From Picochlorum sp. 'celeri' (lineage: Eukaryota > Chlorophyta > Trebouxiophyceae), in contig JAACMV010000011.1 of NCBI GenBank assembly GCA_010909725.1, positions 806,001 through 870,000 on the forward strand: a stretch of DNA of 64,000 bases, read 5' to 3'. The notes beneath the pieces were generated by a model, which did not search any database, was not told where the DNA came from, and saw only the letters and a program-made list of their open reading frames with translations. This document shows positions 51,657-62,587 of this stretch, in pieces (the stretch's first letter is position 1; every line of letters begins with the position of its first letter). The translations under genes and the position numbers were made by a program.

Positions 51657-53894
51657 ATGGCAAGCGAACACGTGAATGCTGACGTTCACAGTACTACGAG
51701 TTCTAGCGATGATGACTCGATGGACGATATTCAGATCGATGATAAGGATATGAAGTTATTGATGGATCTAGAGGCTTCGCTGGAAGCGAATCCACATGTA
51801 TATGAGACCCATGTTGAGTTTATTGCAGTTTTGAGACGGTGCAAAATGATGGAGAGGTTGCGGGATGCACGTCGGAATATGCATCAGCATTTCCCATTGA
51901 ATGAAAGGATGTGGTTGGAGTGGTTGGAGGATGAGTCCAGTACAGCCGCGACTGTGGAGGATGTGAGGAGTTTGGAACGTTTGTTGCAGGAGAGTCATGG
52001 TGACTACCTCTCTGTGTCGCTGTGGAAGGAGCATCTCCAGTACGTGTTTTGTACTTCTGCATTCTTTTTGTAGATGATTTGGAATGAAAATGTTGTTTTT
52101 CTTCTTTGTAGAGTTCTTCAGGCCATGTTGCAACAAGGTGGAGCAACTCTTGTTGATGTGAGACAGGCATATGATCAAGCACTTGAGCAATGCGGTTTAC
52201 ACATGACAGAAGGGCACACTATTTGGGATATGTGCATAGAATTTGAAATATCTTTGGATAGTCCATCGAAAGATGATGAGCGAATCCGGCGAGTATTTCA
52301 TCAGTATCTAGCGACACCATTTCCTCCAGATGTGCTCATGGCAGCCAAGGAATCATACATCTCATGGATAGGGTCCTCAGAGTCAGAGGAGGATGGTGAT
52401 GGTGTACCAAAGAATATGATGAAAGCTATAGAAAGGGCTCAGAGAGCCTATGAACTGCGGGAAGAGTGCGAGAAGAATATCGAGACTGCAAAGGCATCAG
52501 ACCCTGGGAGTAATACACATCTCTCTGCATACATGTCCTATATCGACTTGGAAATCTCTGGAGGAGTGGATGAGAGGATTAGAGTAGTATTTGAGAGAGC
52601 TATTTCGGAATTTCCTGTTGCAGATGTTTTATGGAAAGACTACTTGAAGTATCTAGAGTTTGCAGCACAAACACATTTGTTGAATGCATGCAAAAGGGCC
52701 TTGAGAAACTGTCCGTATTCGGGAGCGCTCTGGTCCATATATGTGAGATCACTTTCAAAGAAGGAGGCTGTGCCTGATAAAGCAGTGTATGAGGAATTGA
52801 ATGCGGCTTTTGAACAAGGAAAGGCATCTTTGCAGCACAGTCCTCATGAATATAGACAGCTTGTGCTTTCTATGGCCCATAGTTTGCGTCTGGCTGGGGA
52901 CATTTACAAGAGTCAATACGAAGAATTGTTACAGAAATCCATCAAAGAGATGAATAAGCAGCAGGCGCTCGATCCAGAACACAGACTGACGTCTCTGTTG
53001 GTTGTTTCAATGGGTGATCTGGAGAAGGGGAAATTAGTCTGGGAATCTTTGCTGGTTGATTCTTCAATTGATGCTGCATATTCAGGTACATGGATGTCAT
53101 ACTATGATTATTTGACGAGGCATGGAGATTCGTTCGAGACGAGAAGGGACGTCTTTGTGCGGGCCATGGGTGCAAGTATGTCAGAGGGAGACAAGGCATT
53201 CATTGCAAGGAAATGGATTGCTCTTGAAGAAGAAGAGGGCTCTCAGAGTTCCTATCTTGAGGCTCAACGAACAGTGTTTAATGTGCTTTGGAAAGAAGAT
53301 TTATTGCGAATGGGAATGCTTCATGGGAAGCAGAGCCCTTTGGATGCAGATGCTGCCAAAAAGAAGAGGCAACAAAATGATCCAAATTATGGTGCAGGAA
53401 AGCGAAAAAGACAAGAACAGCCTGTATCTTCGCCTCAAAATAAAAAGCAAAAGCCACAGCAGCAGCAGCATGGAAAGCTGATTGTGTTTGTGAAACACAT
53501 TGTACCAACAGCAACAGAGGAGGACTTGATGAGTCTTTTTTCAGACTGTGGGAGCCAGCTCGATATCACAATTGGTCGTGATCCCAAAACGAATCGATCA
53601 AAAGGTTATGCATACATTAGATGTGGTGATCAAGAAGTATTCGACAATGTTTGTGCTAAAAATGGCCTAGAATTTGAAGGCAATGCGCTATTCATCGCCC
53701 CATCAGCCCCACCAAAAGGGAGAAACAAAGACAAAGGGCGGGACAAGCAGGGCAACCATGGTGATGCTAGCACGAAAAAGGAGCGCTCTCAGAAACCTAG
53801 ATTAGAACCAGCAGCTCCAATGATACCTCGGGCAGCAGCCATCGGAGCCCCTAAATCCAATGATGATTTCAGAAAGATGTTCTTGAAAAAATAA
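51657..53894 (+). CDS. SART3: SART3/Prp24-type U6 snRNP recycling factor
   Basis: Exons 51657-52039 and 52112-53894 (intron 72 nt) give 721 residues. It recycles U4/U6 snRNPs in the nucleus. An acidic N-terminus leads into about 10 HAT repeats (for example WLEWLEDES, RIRVVFERAISEFPVADVLWKDY, ALWSIYVRSL), a basic linker, one RRM (LIVFVKHIVPTATEEDL ... RSKGYAYIRC) and the C-terminal LSm-interaction motif SNDDFRKMFLKK. Human SART3 has two RRMs and about 963 residues, so this is a trimmed form. The terminal motif is the strongest identifier. Confidence 0.9.
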
Positions 53895-54249
53895 CCACAA
53901 GGGCTGTGCAGAAAGCACTTGATTTCTAGGAACAGTGGATGCTTATGCAAATCAATCATATGAAGAAAGGAGGCCATATACAGTCTGGCTGAATGTACCC
54001 TGTTTGTTTGTTGTTTCTGCTTGCTCAGTGCTCTTTGACATGCATGTAAACATGCGTGCAATGAATCTATCCAACACATCCCATGTGGATTTATAGATTT
54101 ACACGTTAAAAGAATATACACCATGCTGATCAATCAGCAAATACAGATATGATATAACTCAACAGGTTACCCAATCAAACGCATTGATTGGATCCTTTCA
54201 GCACAAGACGTGGACTGCATCCTTGTCCAAACATGCACATAAATAACTG
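53895..54249. other. Convergent 3' region, SART3 / FolB
   Basis: 355 bp between convergent genes, with no supported gene. A short inverted run ACATGCATGTAAACATGCGTGC lies near 54038-54060, which could form a weak hairpin. Confidence 0.4.
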
Positions 54250-54950
54250 TTACTGTTTCTGTCGATAAATTTCTATGCCCAATGAATCTACAACTCCTGG
54301 AACAGCTACATGGGGTTTCTCAATCCTAATTCGAACAGACTCAACCATGTCACTTTCCTGCAGGATATCCTGAGCTATTCTCTCTGCTACAGACTCTATA
54401 AGATTGTGTGGTTTGCCCTCTACAATATTTTTAATCATACTGCACCAAGAAAAACACAATTCTGGTACCCTATGCATGATCTTCGTGTGCTAGAATGCAA
54501 GCTAGCGATTCACGTACCTGTACGTTTTAGCATAATCAATTGTATCATGGAGGTTGTCAGAATTCCCAGCATTGCGTAAATTTGTGTACATTGTTGCATC
54601 AACAAGGAACTTTTGGCCCAATGTATTCTCCTGCGACAGCAACGTACATGCATGATGAGCTGCTACAAACATCTCGTTGTACGTCGTAAACCCACTCTCT
54701 CATACCTCTGGTAGCACGCCATGGTACCCATGGAACACAAGTCCTTTGAGTCGAATACTGTCTCCAGCACAACAGCGTCCCTCTTCAGTCCCAGTGTGCA
54801 TTAAACGCGCAAATTGTGCTTCAAAAATACTCTGGAAACACAGTGTTGGGGTCGATTCGATAGGAATTCATCACAAGCACGAAAACAGGCGTGACGTACC
54901 AAATTCAATTTCTTGCCACACTGCCGACGCATATGTCGGACGAGTAACAT
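54250..54950 (-). CDS. Dihydroneopterin aldolase (FolB)
   Basis: Four exons (54950-54900, 54831-54706, 54630-54518, 54439-54250) give 159 residues; every junction preserves a family motif. FolB converts 7,8-dihydroneopterin to 6-hydroxymethyl-dihydropterin and glycolaldehyde in folate synthesis. Seen: RLKGLVFHGYHGVLPEENT across an intron, KFLVDATMYTNLRNAGNSDN, LHDTIDYAKTYSMI across the third intron, KPHNLIESVAERIA and RIEKPHVAVPG. It is stand-alone, as in plants, not fused to HPPK-DHPS as in fungi. The first exon is short (17 codons); no clear targeting signal. Confidence 0.88.
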
Positions 54951-55046
54951 TTTGAGGCCTATATATAGTATTGATTATATATTACAATCATCATTAATCT
55001 ATTACTGGCGGTGCTTATGCAAAAGAGCCAAATCAATGAATGATAT

Positions 55047-57587
55047 CTACTGCTTGTTTGCAGCTCCCATGGCATTCAGGGCAGATCCATGCTTGAACCA
55101 GGTGATCTGGTTCTCATTGAATGTCTGGTTGACCTTGAATTCGTATGTGGATCCATCTGGACGGGTTCCAACCACTGTCAACTGCTTTCCTGGGGACAGG
55201 GTTGTGAGTCCCTTGATGGAAATGGTGTCGAATGGTCCAACCTTGTCATAATCTGCTGGATCCGCAAATGTGAGGGGCAACATACCCTGTTTCTTCAAGT
55301 TTGTCTCGTGAATACGGGCGAAAGACTTGACAATAACCGCTCTACCACCCAGATGGCGTGGTTCTAAAGCAGCATGTTCACGAGAAGATCCTTCTCCGTA
55401 GTTTTCATCCCCAATCACAACCCATGGCTTTCCAGCAGCCTTGTATGCTCTGGCGACATCTGGGACAGCTCCATACTCCCCAGAAATCTGGTTCTTAACG
55501 CTATTGACCTTGTCATTCTCAGCATTGAGAGCACCAATCAACATATTGTTTGAAATATTGTCAAGGTGTCCTCTATACTTGAGCCATGGGCCAGCCATGG
55601 AAATATGATCTGTGGTGCACTTTCCTTTCGTCTTGATCAAAATCATTGCATCATCGAGATCCTTACCGTCCCATGGGCTGAATGGCTGGAGCAACTGAAG
55701 TCTCTGGGAATCATCAGAGACAACCACCTCTGTGGCGCCACCTGGAGCCTGATATGTCTCCTCTCCTGGGTCATACCCCTTGGCTGGGAGTTCCTCACCC
55801 TCTGGAGGATTGAGCATGATTTCGCGTCCATCAGCTCCAACCAATGTATCCTTCTCTGGATTGAAGGTCAAATCTCCTGCAATAGCCATGGCAGTCACAA
55901 TCTCTGGGGAAGTCACAAAGGCATGTGTTGCTGGGTTGGCATCATTTCGTGCTGCAAAATTTCTGTTGAAAGATGTCACGATTGAGTTGGCCTCTCCCTT
56001 TTGAACTTCAGTTCTCTTCCACTGTCCAATGCATGGTCCGCATGCATTTGCCAACACGGTACCGCCCACCTTTTCAAACACCTCAATCAAACCATCTCTC
56101 TGAATGGTTGCTCTGATCTGCTCGGATCCTGGTGTAATCGCAAATGGAACCTTTGCTTTAATTCCTGCAGCCAAAGCTTGCCTTGCCACACTCGCAGCTC
56201 TGGTCATATCCTCATATGAAGAATTTGTGCATGATCCAATCAACCCAGCCGACACCTTGCTTGGCCAATGGTTTGCCTTCACAGCATCCCCGAATTCAGA
56301 CAATCCATGGGCCAAATCTGGAGTGAAAGGTCCATTAATCTGAGGCTCAAGCTCACTCAGGTTAATCTCAATAATCTGATCATACTCTGCTCCCTCATCT
56401 GCTCTCAGTGACTCTGCAAACGAGTCGGCCAATGAAGCAATCTTATCTCTTCCAGTAGCCCTCAAATAATCCCCCATTCTCTGATTATATGGGAACATGG
56501 ACGTCGTTGCTCCAATTTCAGCTCCCATATTACAAATAGTACCCATACCAGTGCATGACAAATTTTCTACTCCAGGTCCAAAGTATTCCACAATAGACCC
56601 TGTTCCTCCCTTGACAGTCAGAATTCCAGCAACCTTGCAGATCACATCCTTTGGAGAAGACCACTTGTGTAACTTTCCAGTAAGTCTCACACCAATCACC
56701 TTTGGTGCCTTGAGTTCCCATGGAAGCCCAGCCATCACATCGACTGCATCAGCACCCCCCACACCAACAGCACACATTCCCAATCCTCCAGCATTTGGTG
56801 TATGAGAATCAGTTCCAATCATCATCCCTCCTGGGAATGCATAATTCTCCAGAACAATCTGATGAATAATTCCAGACCCTGGCTTCCAAAACCCGATACC
56901 ATACTTGGATCCAGCAGATGACAAGAAATCATACACTTCCTTGTTGTTATGCTTTGCATGATCCAAATCAGCCTGCCCTCCATATCCACCATGTCGATCA
57001 TCCTGAGGAGCTGTTGTTCCTTCAATCAAATGATCACAATGAATTGTCGAAGGCACAGCAGTCTTTGGCAACCCAGATGAAATAAACTGGAGCACAGCCA
57101 TCTGAGCAGTCGCATCTTGCATAGCAACACGATCAGGCCTGAGCTTCAGATAACTCACACCCCGCTCAATTTCCTGACCCTCAGGATCATCCAAATGACC
57201 ATACACCACCTTTTCAGAGTACGTCAATGGACGATTCAGACGCCTTCTGACAATGGCCAATCTCTCATCCATGGCAGCATATCTGTCATTCACAGTCTCC
57301 TCTGGCTCGAATCGACTCAAAGCAGCCTGCATAATACGTAATATACGTGATACCATGCCATCATAGCAATCCATCATGGCCATCCATCGCACCTTTTCAG
57401 CGCCAGCAATGCTGGACATGGATGCACCATACCCATCAAACAATCGGCGTTTAGCCTGCACACAGAATATCATAATACCAATATGAGCCCATCATACGTA
57501 TAATCAATGCATCCATTGAGGATATCCGCATCCATAAGTCGATAGTACCTGGGTCAGGGCCTTCCTCGCTGCTCTCACAGAATACAT
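55047..57587 (-). CDS. ACO2: Mitochondrial-type aconitase
   Basis: Exons 57587-57549, 57455-57393 and 57326-55047 give 793 residues. It isomerises citrate and isocitrate. The N-terminus [13 protein letters not shown], then [13 protein letters not shown], is a mitochondrial presequence, and [20 protein letters not shown] follows the third exon start. The Fe-S ligands are in GSCTNSS and [10 protein letters not shown]; the active-site His region is IHCDHLIEG and the C-terminal swivel domain has [19 protein letters not shown] residues (here [12 protein letters not shown]). The length and motifs match ACO2 (animal/fungal type) rather than plant cytosolic aconitase. The second intron (66 nt) is a multiple of three with no stop. 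Confidence 0.93.
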
Positions 57588-57872
57588 GATTTGCAATGTT
57601 CTACACACCAACAAATCAATAATATAATATAATTATGTCTGTTTATGGGAGCAGACAGTCTTTGTATTTACTTTTGGGGCAGGGTTGGGTGCATGGGCAT
57701 GGGAAAACCCTGCTCTCCGTCATCAACAGATTGATCCGATCAATTGGATTGGTTGATGGGAATCTATAGTGATACCCTACTCTGAGCATCTTGGAGGTAC
57801 TGCATCCATGGTACATGCATCTTGGCACGATTTCATAGGTATTTTTATTCATCTTTACTTGATAGTTGTATC

Positions 57873-59157
57873 ATGAGCAGAAACCGCCTGGTACAGCAGC
57901 TTTTGCTGCCCCGTCACGCTGGCTGGTTTCAGACAGGTGCGTGTGTCTTTCTTTCTTTCTGCTGTTATTTCTGTTTGTTGTACTACATCTCTACTTACTT
58001 ACTGTGGTCATGCAGAAGTAGCACTGAATAATCTAGAGCAGAGGAGTGCGTATTCGACGCAGTTGGCAATTCGCGGAGCGGATTCCCTTCGAGCTGGGTC
58101 TGGAGGCAGATCGTCCGTGTCTGGGGTGACTGCGACGATATTTGGTTGTTCTGGTTTTGTTGGGAGATATGTGGCGCAGAGTCTTGGGGCGATGGGGACG
58201 AGGTTGGTTCTTCCGTATCGATGTGACGATGTGGATGTGCAGCATCTCAGGGTGATGGGGGACCTGGGTATGATTGTTCCTTTAAAAGAGTTTAATATAA
58301 AGAATGAAGATGCTGTGAAGCGGGCTGTGGAGGGATCTGATCTGGTGATTAATTTGCTCGGAGCAGATGCCGAGACGTGGAATTACTCTTTTGAGGATGT
58401 GCACGTGAAGGCGGTGGAGACGTTGGCCAAGGTATCAAAGAGTATGGGTGTGGAGAGGTTTGTTCATTTCAGTGCGTTGGGGGCGTCAAAGGATGCTGCG
58501 AGTAGGCGGTTGAGGACAAAGGCGATGGGGGAGGAGGTGGTGCAGGGGGAGATTGGGAGCATGTCGACAATCTTCAAGCCTGCGCCGATATCCGGTCCTG
58601 AGGATCGGTTGTTTCAAAAGCTTCGCTTTCAGATAAAGAAGATGCCGTTTGTGCCTCTCGTGGATGGGGGGAAGCAGAAGGTTCAGCCGATATGGATTAG
58701 GGATGTTGCTCTGGCTGTGTCAAATGCGTTGCAGACGTATGATTCTGTGGGAAAGACGTATCATTTGGCTGGGCCTGATGTGTATTCGATGGCGGAATTG
58801 GCGGAATTTAGCTTTAAAACTATTCGGGAGAGTCCGAACACGATGTCGATTCCATTGTCTGTGGCCAAGATGATGGCAGGGCCAGGGGATTGGTTGTCAA
58901 CGCATACTCCCTTGAGGTTGAGATTTGGTGGTATGTCTCAGGATGCTGTGGAGGAGACTGCCATGGATTTGACGTATGATGCTGTGAATGCAACGTTGAA
59001 GGCGTCTGATTTGGATGTTGTTCCTCACAAGGTGACGGAGGGTATCCCAATAGAGTTTTTGAGGCACTACAGGGCAGGTGGATATGACATGGGCAGCATG
59101 TCAGCAGATGGTTCTGTTGTGTCGGTTCAGGTTCCTCCAAAGCATCAGTTTGATTAA
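57873..59157 (+). CDS. NDUFA9: NDUFA9-type 39-kDa subunit of mitochondrial complex I
   Basis: Exons 57873-57936 and 58016-59157 (intron 79 nt) give 401 residues. An atypical short-chain dehydrogenase fold subunit that sits at the peripheral arm and binds NADPH. The presequence MSRNRLVQQLLLPRHAGW fits mitochondrial import. Seen: ATIFGCSGFVGRYVAQSLG (Rossmann), VLPYRCDDVDVQHLRVMGDLG, RFVHFSALGAS, FKPAPISGPEDRLF and VDGGKQKVQPIWIRDVALAV, all characteristic. It converges with CSN2, the stops being 32 nt apart. Confidence 0.93.
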
Positions 59158-59189
59158 ATATATAGTGTAAATATAATGTATGGTTTTTA

Positions 59190-60647
59190 TTATATTGCCA
59201 AGCGTGAGGTCATTCTTGCCTGCAGGGCTGAGAGACTGTCAGCCCATGATGAGAGTGCCTCAAGCTTTGCATCCCGTGTATCCATGCCTTTGTCAATCTC
59301 GAGGGTATTCGTCGCTTGGTTTATCTTGGCTTTGATCTTCCCACCTAATATAAGTGTAAGTAAGAGCTCGTCGATATTGATGGTCGTCACCGCGGAGAGC
59401 ATGGACCTCAGGTGATCAATCTTGACTCGAGAGTAGGGTTGAATGGATGCAATGATCACCTTGGAGCATAAATTTCTTCTCAAATCTTCAATGTATGGAG
59501 CTACAAACGTGTCTCCAGCTATGTCATTATTTCCCTGTTTCAATGCGTTTTCAAATGCTTGGATATCAGATGATTGATACGCTTCCACCAGCCGTGTCAT
59601 TGCTGACACAGCTGGGTCAGATCTGTATGGCCTTGCCTCTTGAGAATCGAACGGGTCCACGGAACTTTCCATCATCATGTTCGCGAGAACGAGATATTTT
59701 AAGCATCTGCTTCTATGCACGCTACCAGCTTCGTCGTATGATTTAAATGCTTCGAAAAAATCTGTTGCAGCCTCCTCCCACCGCCTTGAATTCATATGCA
59801 TCTTTCCTCCATACTCTCTAATAATACCCATGATTTTCGGATGAGGAATCGCAGATTTTATTTCTAGCGCTTTTTGGTACGTCTCAGATAGCTCCCGACG
59901 AGACGCATGTCGTGACTCTGACAGGAGCTGAATCTCCAAGGCATACACTTCCAACAACTGTGTTCCCTTTCTTGAACCATCATCGTCCTTGCAGGACTCT
60001 TTCAGTTCCTCCAACACAGCCAATGCCTTTTCCCTTTCATTCAACGATATCCATAAGTTTACCAGTTTGATATTCGTCTTGAACCATAATCGATCATTCT
60101 TGGCATCTGCAAGTCCCTGAAGAGTCAAAGAATAGCACTTTTGCAGCAAGGTTGGATCAGTGGAGTGACTTATAAACTCCAACGTGCTATTGATCTTCTT
60201 CTCTGCAGCATTTCTTGTCACCACTTCATTGGCATACCCGAGCATTTGAGAATATGCTTCCAGCATGTCATCATAACGATTCATACGAAAGTAAATCTTG
60301 ACAATCTGCTTTAGTGCCTTGAAACCCCACTCCCCTCGGCCATCCTCCATGGCAATAACTTCCTGAAACCCTTGCAATGCTTGCTCTAAATCATCAGACT
60401 CAATCTCACCTGCATAGAGCGATGGTATTTTATTCTGCAAAGAGCAACCAAAGACAGTAACTCTTTTGCCACGCACCTTTTGAATTGTAGTACTGGTTTT
60501 CGATATCCACATCCTCTTCCGCATAATCATCATCAGAATATTCAAAACCATAATCTTCTTCCATATCACTCTGCATTCGTGGTTATTGTATTGAGAAAAC
60601 AGGAGAAAAAAACAACAAATGCGTCGAATGGCATGGAATCGTACCAT
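59190..60647 (-). CDS. CSN2: COP9 signalosome subunit 2
   Basis: Three coding exons give 438 residues: 60647-60645 (the ATG alone), 60570-60477 and 60409-59190. CSN2 is a PCI subunit of the deneddylase that removes NEDD8 from cullins. The joined start reads M then SDMEEDYGFEYSDDDYAEED and VDIENQYYNSK, then GEIESDDLEQALQGFQEVI, matching CSN2 from other eukaryotes. A tetratricopeptide-like repeat region and PCI domain follow (VDPFDSQEARPYRSDP, then ISTIQPYSRVKI-type). The second intron has a second possible acceptor at 60437-60443, whose use would bring in a stop. Confidence 0.93.
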   Translation of the reverse strand: MVRFHAIRRICCFFLLFSQYNNHECRVIWKKIMVLNILMMIMRKRMWISKTSTTIQKVRGKRVTVFGCSLQNKIPSLYAGEIESDDLEQALQGFQEVIAMEDGRGEWGFKALKQIVKIYFRMNRYDDMLEAYSQMLGYANEVVTRNAAEKKINSTLEFISHSTDPTLLQKCYSLTLQGLADAKNDRLWFKTNIKLVNLWISLNEREKALAVLEELKESCKDDDGSRKGTQLLEVYALEIQLLSESRHASRRELSETYQKALEIKSAIPHPKIMGIIREYGGKMHMNSRRWEEAATDFFEAFKSYDEAGSVHRSRCLKYLVLANMMMESSVDPFDSQEARPYRSDPAVSAMTRLVEAYQSSDIQAFENALKQGNNDIAGDTFVAPYIEDLRRNLCSKVIIASIQPYSRVKIDHLRSMLSAVTTINIDELLLTLILGGKIKAKINQATNTLEIDKGMDTRDAKLEALSSWADSLSALQARMTSRLAI

Positions 60648-60853
60648 GGCGAATATTGTCACTTCACAAGCCTTACATAAAGATAATTTACAAATATAGC
60701 ATCATTTGTTGATGTTTAACATCAGCTTATGCTGAGAGTTTGAAGTGGAATATTACTATACGGATGGGCCTTCTGAGATTGTCAAGGGATCTTTTTTTTT
60801 GGGTTGCTGTTGACTCCCCAGCAACTGATGATGGAATTTTCTGCCAAAAAGCA

Positions 60854-62215
60854 TCATGATGAGGAATCCTCAAATACGGCCACATTTCCTGATCCACTCA
60901 AGTACTCATACTGGAATGGTTCACCGACAGCGAGATAGCGGGAGTTGATGGACACTGCATAGCCAAAAGTACCGATCGTCTCATCCTTCGTAGGGGAGGA
61001 TAACTCATACTCAAGTTTCCATCTCTTCGTGCCTCTACGGTACACACGAACAATGCCACTAAAGTCACAATCTTCACATGTATCTATGACACCGAGTGCC
61101 ATGCGGGAGCCTGACTCTGAGAGGGCGACTGACTCCAATCTCTTGCTTCCTGTCAGCATGGTTTCGTAACTATCTGACACAGACAGGTTGGCTGACGGAA
61201 CGATAATGGTATCGAATAAAGTCCACTTCTTTTTCTTATCATACATATAACACGTTCCTGTATTGGGGTCCATGGCAGCAATCGTTTTCCCAGTGCCGTC
61301 TATGGCAACTCCTATTGATAATCCACGTTCACCCTTCTTCCATGGAATAGGTAGACTCTTTGTTCTCTTCCACTTTCCATCGATGATTTGAAATATTACC
61401 ACTTTTTTCTGAGACTTGCTGTTCTTGGGTGGTCCATACATGCCGGAAAGAACAGCTGTAGTACCAGCTGCATCCAATGCACCTGAAGCCCCAAACTGTG
61501 TTGCATTTGTATCTTTCAATCGCTTGATAAATTTCCACCGACCATTCTTTCTCGCGTATACAAAGCCAGCTCCGCGTGCATTATTGTATACTTTTGCACC
61601 ATATTCGAGAATGAGGACTGTGTTACCAGAATAGTCAATAGCCATCCCTGCCCCAAAGCCTCCACCAACAACAAATTGTTTTGGTGGCAAAAACTCCTGT
61701 TCAAGGACCCACCGGCCCTTTTTGTCTCTTCTATATAGACATACAACGTATTTTGATACACGATTGTATTCGTGAGGGTTCTTCTCATAATAATACCTTA
61801 CGAGAATCGCCTTGCCGGACCCTGACATGCTCACCGGGACTGGCAGGAGCATTTCAATATCCAGTCCAGCATTTGCTGTCCAATTGGGTAGGGTCACTGT
61901 TTTTACCAATGTCCACTTTTTTCCATTCTTCTCATACACATATGCAAGAGGTAGAAAGTTCGTATCATCATAGTCAGTCTTCATGTAAACGCTTGCACCA
62001 ACGACGAGCCAAGAGCCTGCTGCATCCATGCTCACAGAAGCTCCGAAATCTTTATGCATTGGCGATTTCGGCGGTGCAAGGATGACCGGCGCCTCTTTTT
62101 GCTTCATCGTCTGAAGAAGACGACCATGGTCTATTCCGGTGATGTATGCGCATGATTGTGAGCATTCCAGTAGAAACCCGAAAAGGGCTACGAGCAGCCT
62201 TCTGGCACTCGTCAT
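60854..62215 (-). CDS. Secreted FG-GAP/beta-propeller-like protein, Lys-rich
   Basis: Single exon, 453 residues. The signal peptide is MTSARRLLVALFGFLLECSQ. After it, Phe-Gly-Ala/Tyr repeats recur: FGASVSMDAAGSWLVVGAS, FGAGMAIDYSGNTVLI, FGASGALDAAGTTAVLSG and FGYAVSINSRYLAVGEP, each followed by a strand-rich block with Trp-Lys motifs (KKWTLVKTVTLP, GRWKFIKRL, KRWKLEYEL). This is the pattern of integrin-like FG-GAP propellers. The frequent Lys and Trp suggest an extracellular or cell-surface binding protein; no ligand or catalytic motif seen. A bacterial-like origin is possible but not shown. Confidence 0.65.
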   Translation of the reverse strand: MTSARRLLVALFGFLLECSQSCAYITGIDHGRLLQTMKQKEAPVILAPPKSPMHKDFGASVSMDAAGSWLVVGASVYMKTDYDDTNFLPLAYVYEKNGKKWTLVKTVTLPNWTANAGLDIEMLLPVPVSMSGSGKAILVRYYYEKNPHEYNRVSKYVVCLYRRDKKGRWVLEQEFLPPKQFVVGGGFGAGMAIDYSGNTVLILEYGAKVYNNARGAGFVYARKNGRWKFIKRLKDTNATQFGASGALDAAGTTAVLSGMYGPPKNSKSQKKVVIFQIIDGKWKRTKSLPIPWKKGERGLSIGVAIDGTGKTIAAMDPNTGTCYMYDKKKKWTLFDTIIVPSANLSVSDSYETMLTGSKRLESVALSESGSRMALGVIDTCEDCDFSGIVRVYRRGTKRWKLEYELSSPTKDETIGTFGYAVSINSRYLAVGEPFQYEYLSGSGNVAVFEDSSS

Positions 62216-62587
62216 GGCTCCACTCTCGAATGAATGATGCCGACAAAGCCAGAGCCTTTTTATCTCAATGTCAACTCTATGCCCTACATATGAATAAAGA
62301 AGAGTCGATCAACAAACGATCGTTATGCATCATGCGAGATTATTGTTTGGGTTTCGCGATTCACGTGGCCTTGTTGTGCCATGGGCGCGTCGTTCGAATT
62401 TGCTCATCTGAGCAAATGGGTGCATCCAACTCGTTTGGGAAATCAGAGGCGGTCGCCCAAGATGGTCATGCCCGAGCATCCTGACGAACAATGCGGTATT
62501 TGTAAAACTTATAAATGATTATTTCGGTAATATGAAAAACAGAATTGTAATCGGATGAGATATCATTAGGAAAATCCAAGCATTGCG
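62216..62587. other. Divergent intergenic region, FG-GAP / MATE
   Basis: 372 bp with no supported gene; likely holds promoters of the two flanking divergent genes. Confidence 0.5.
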
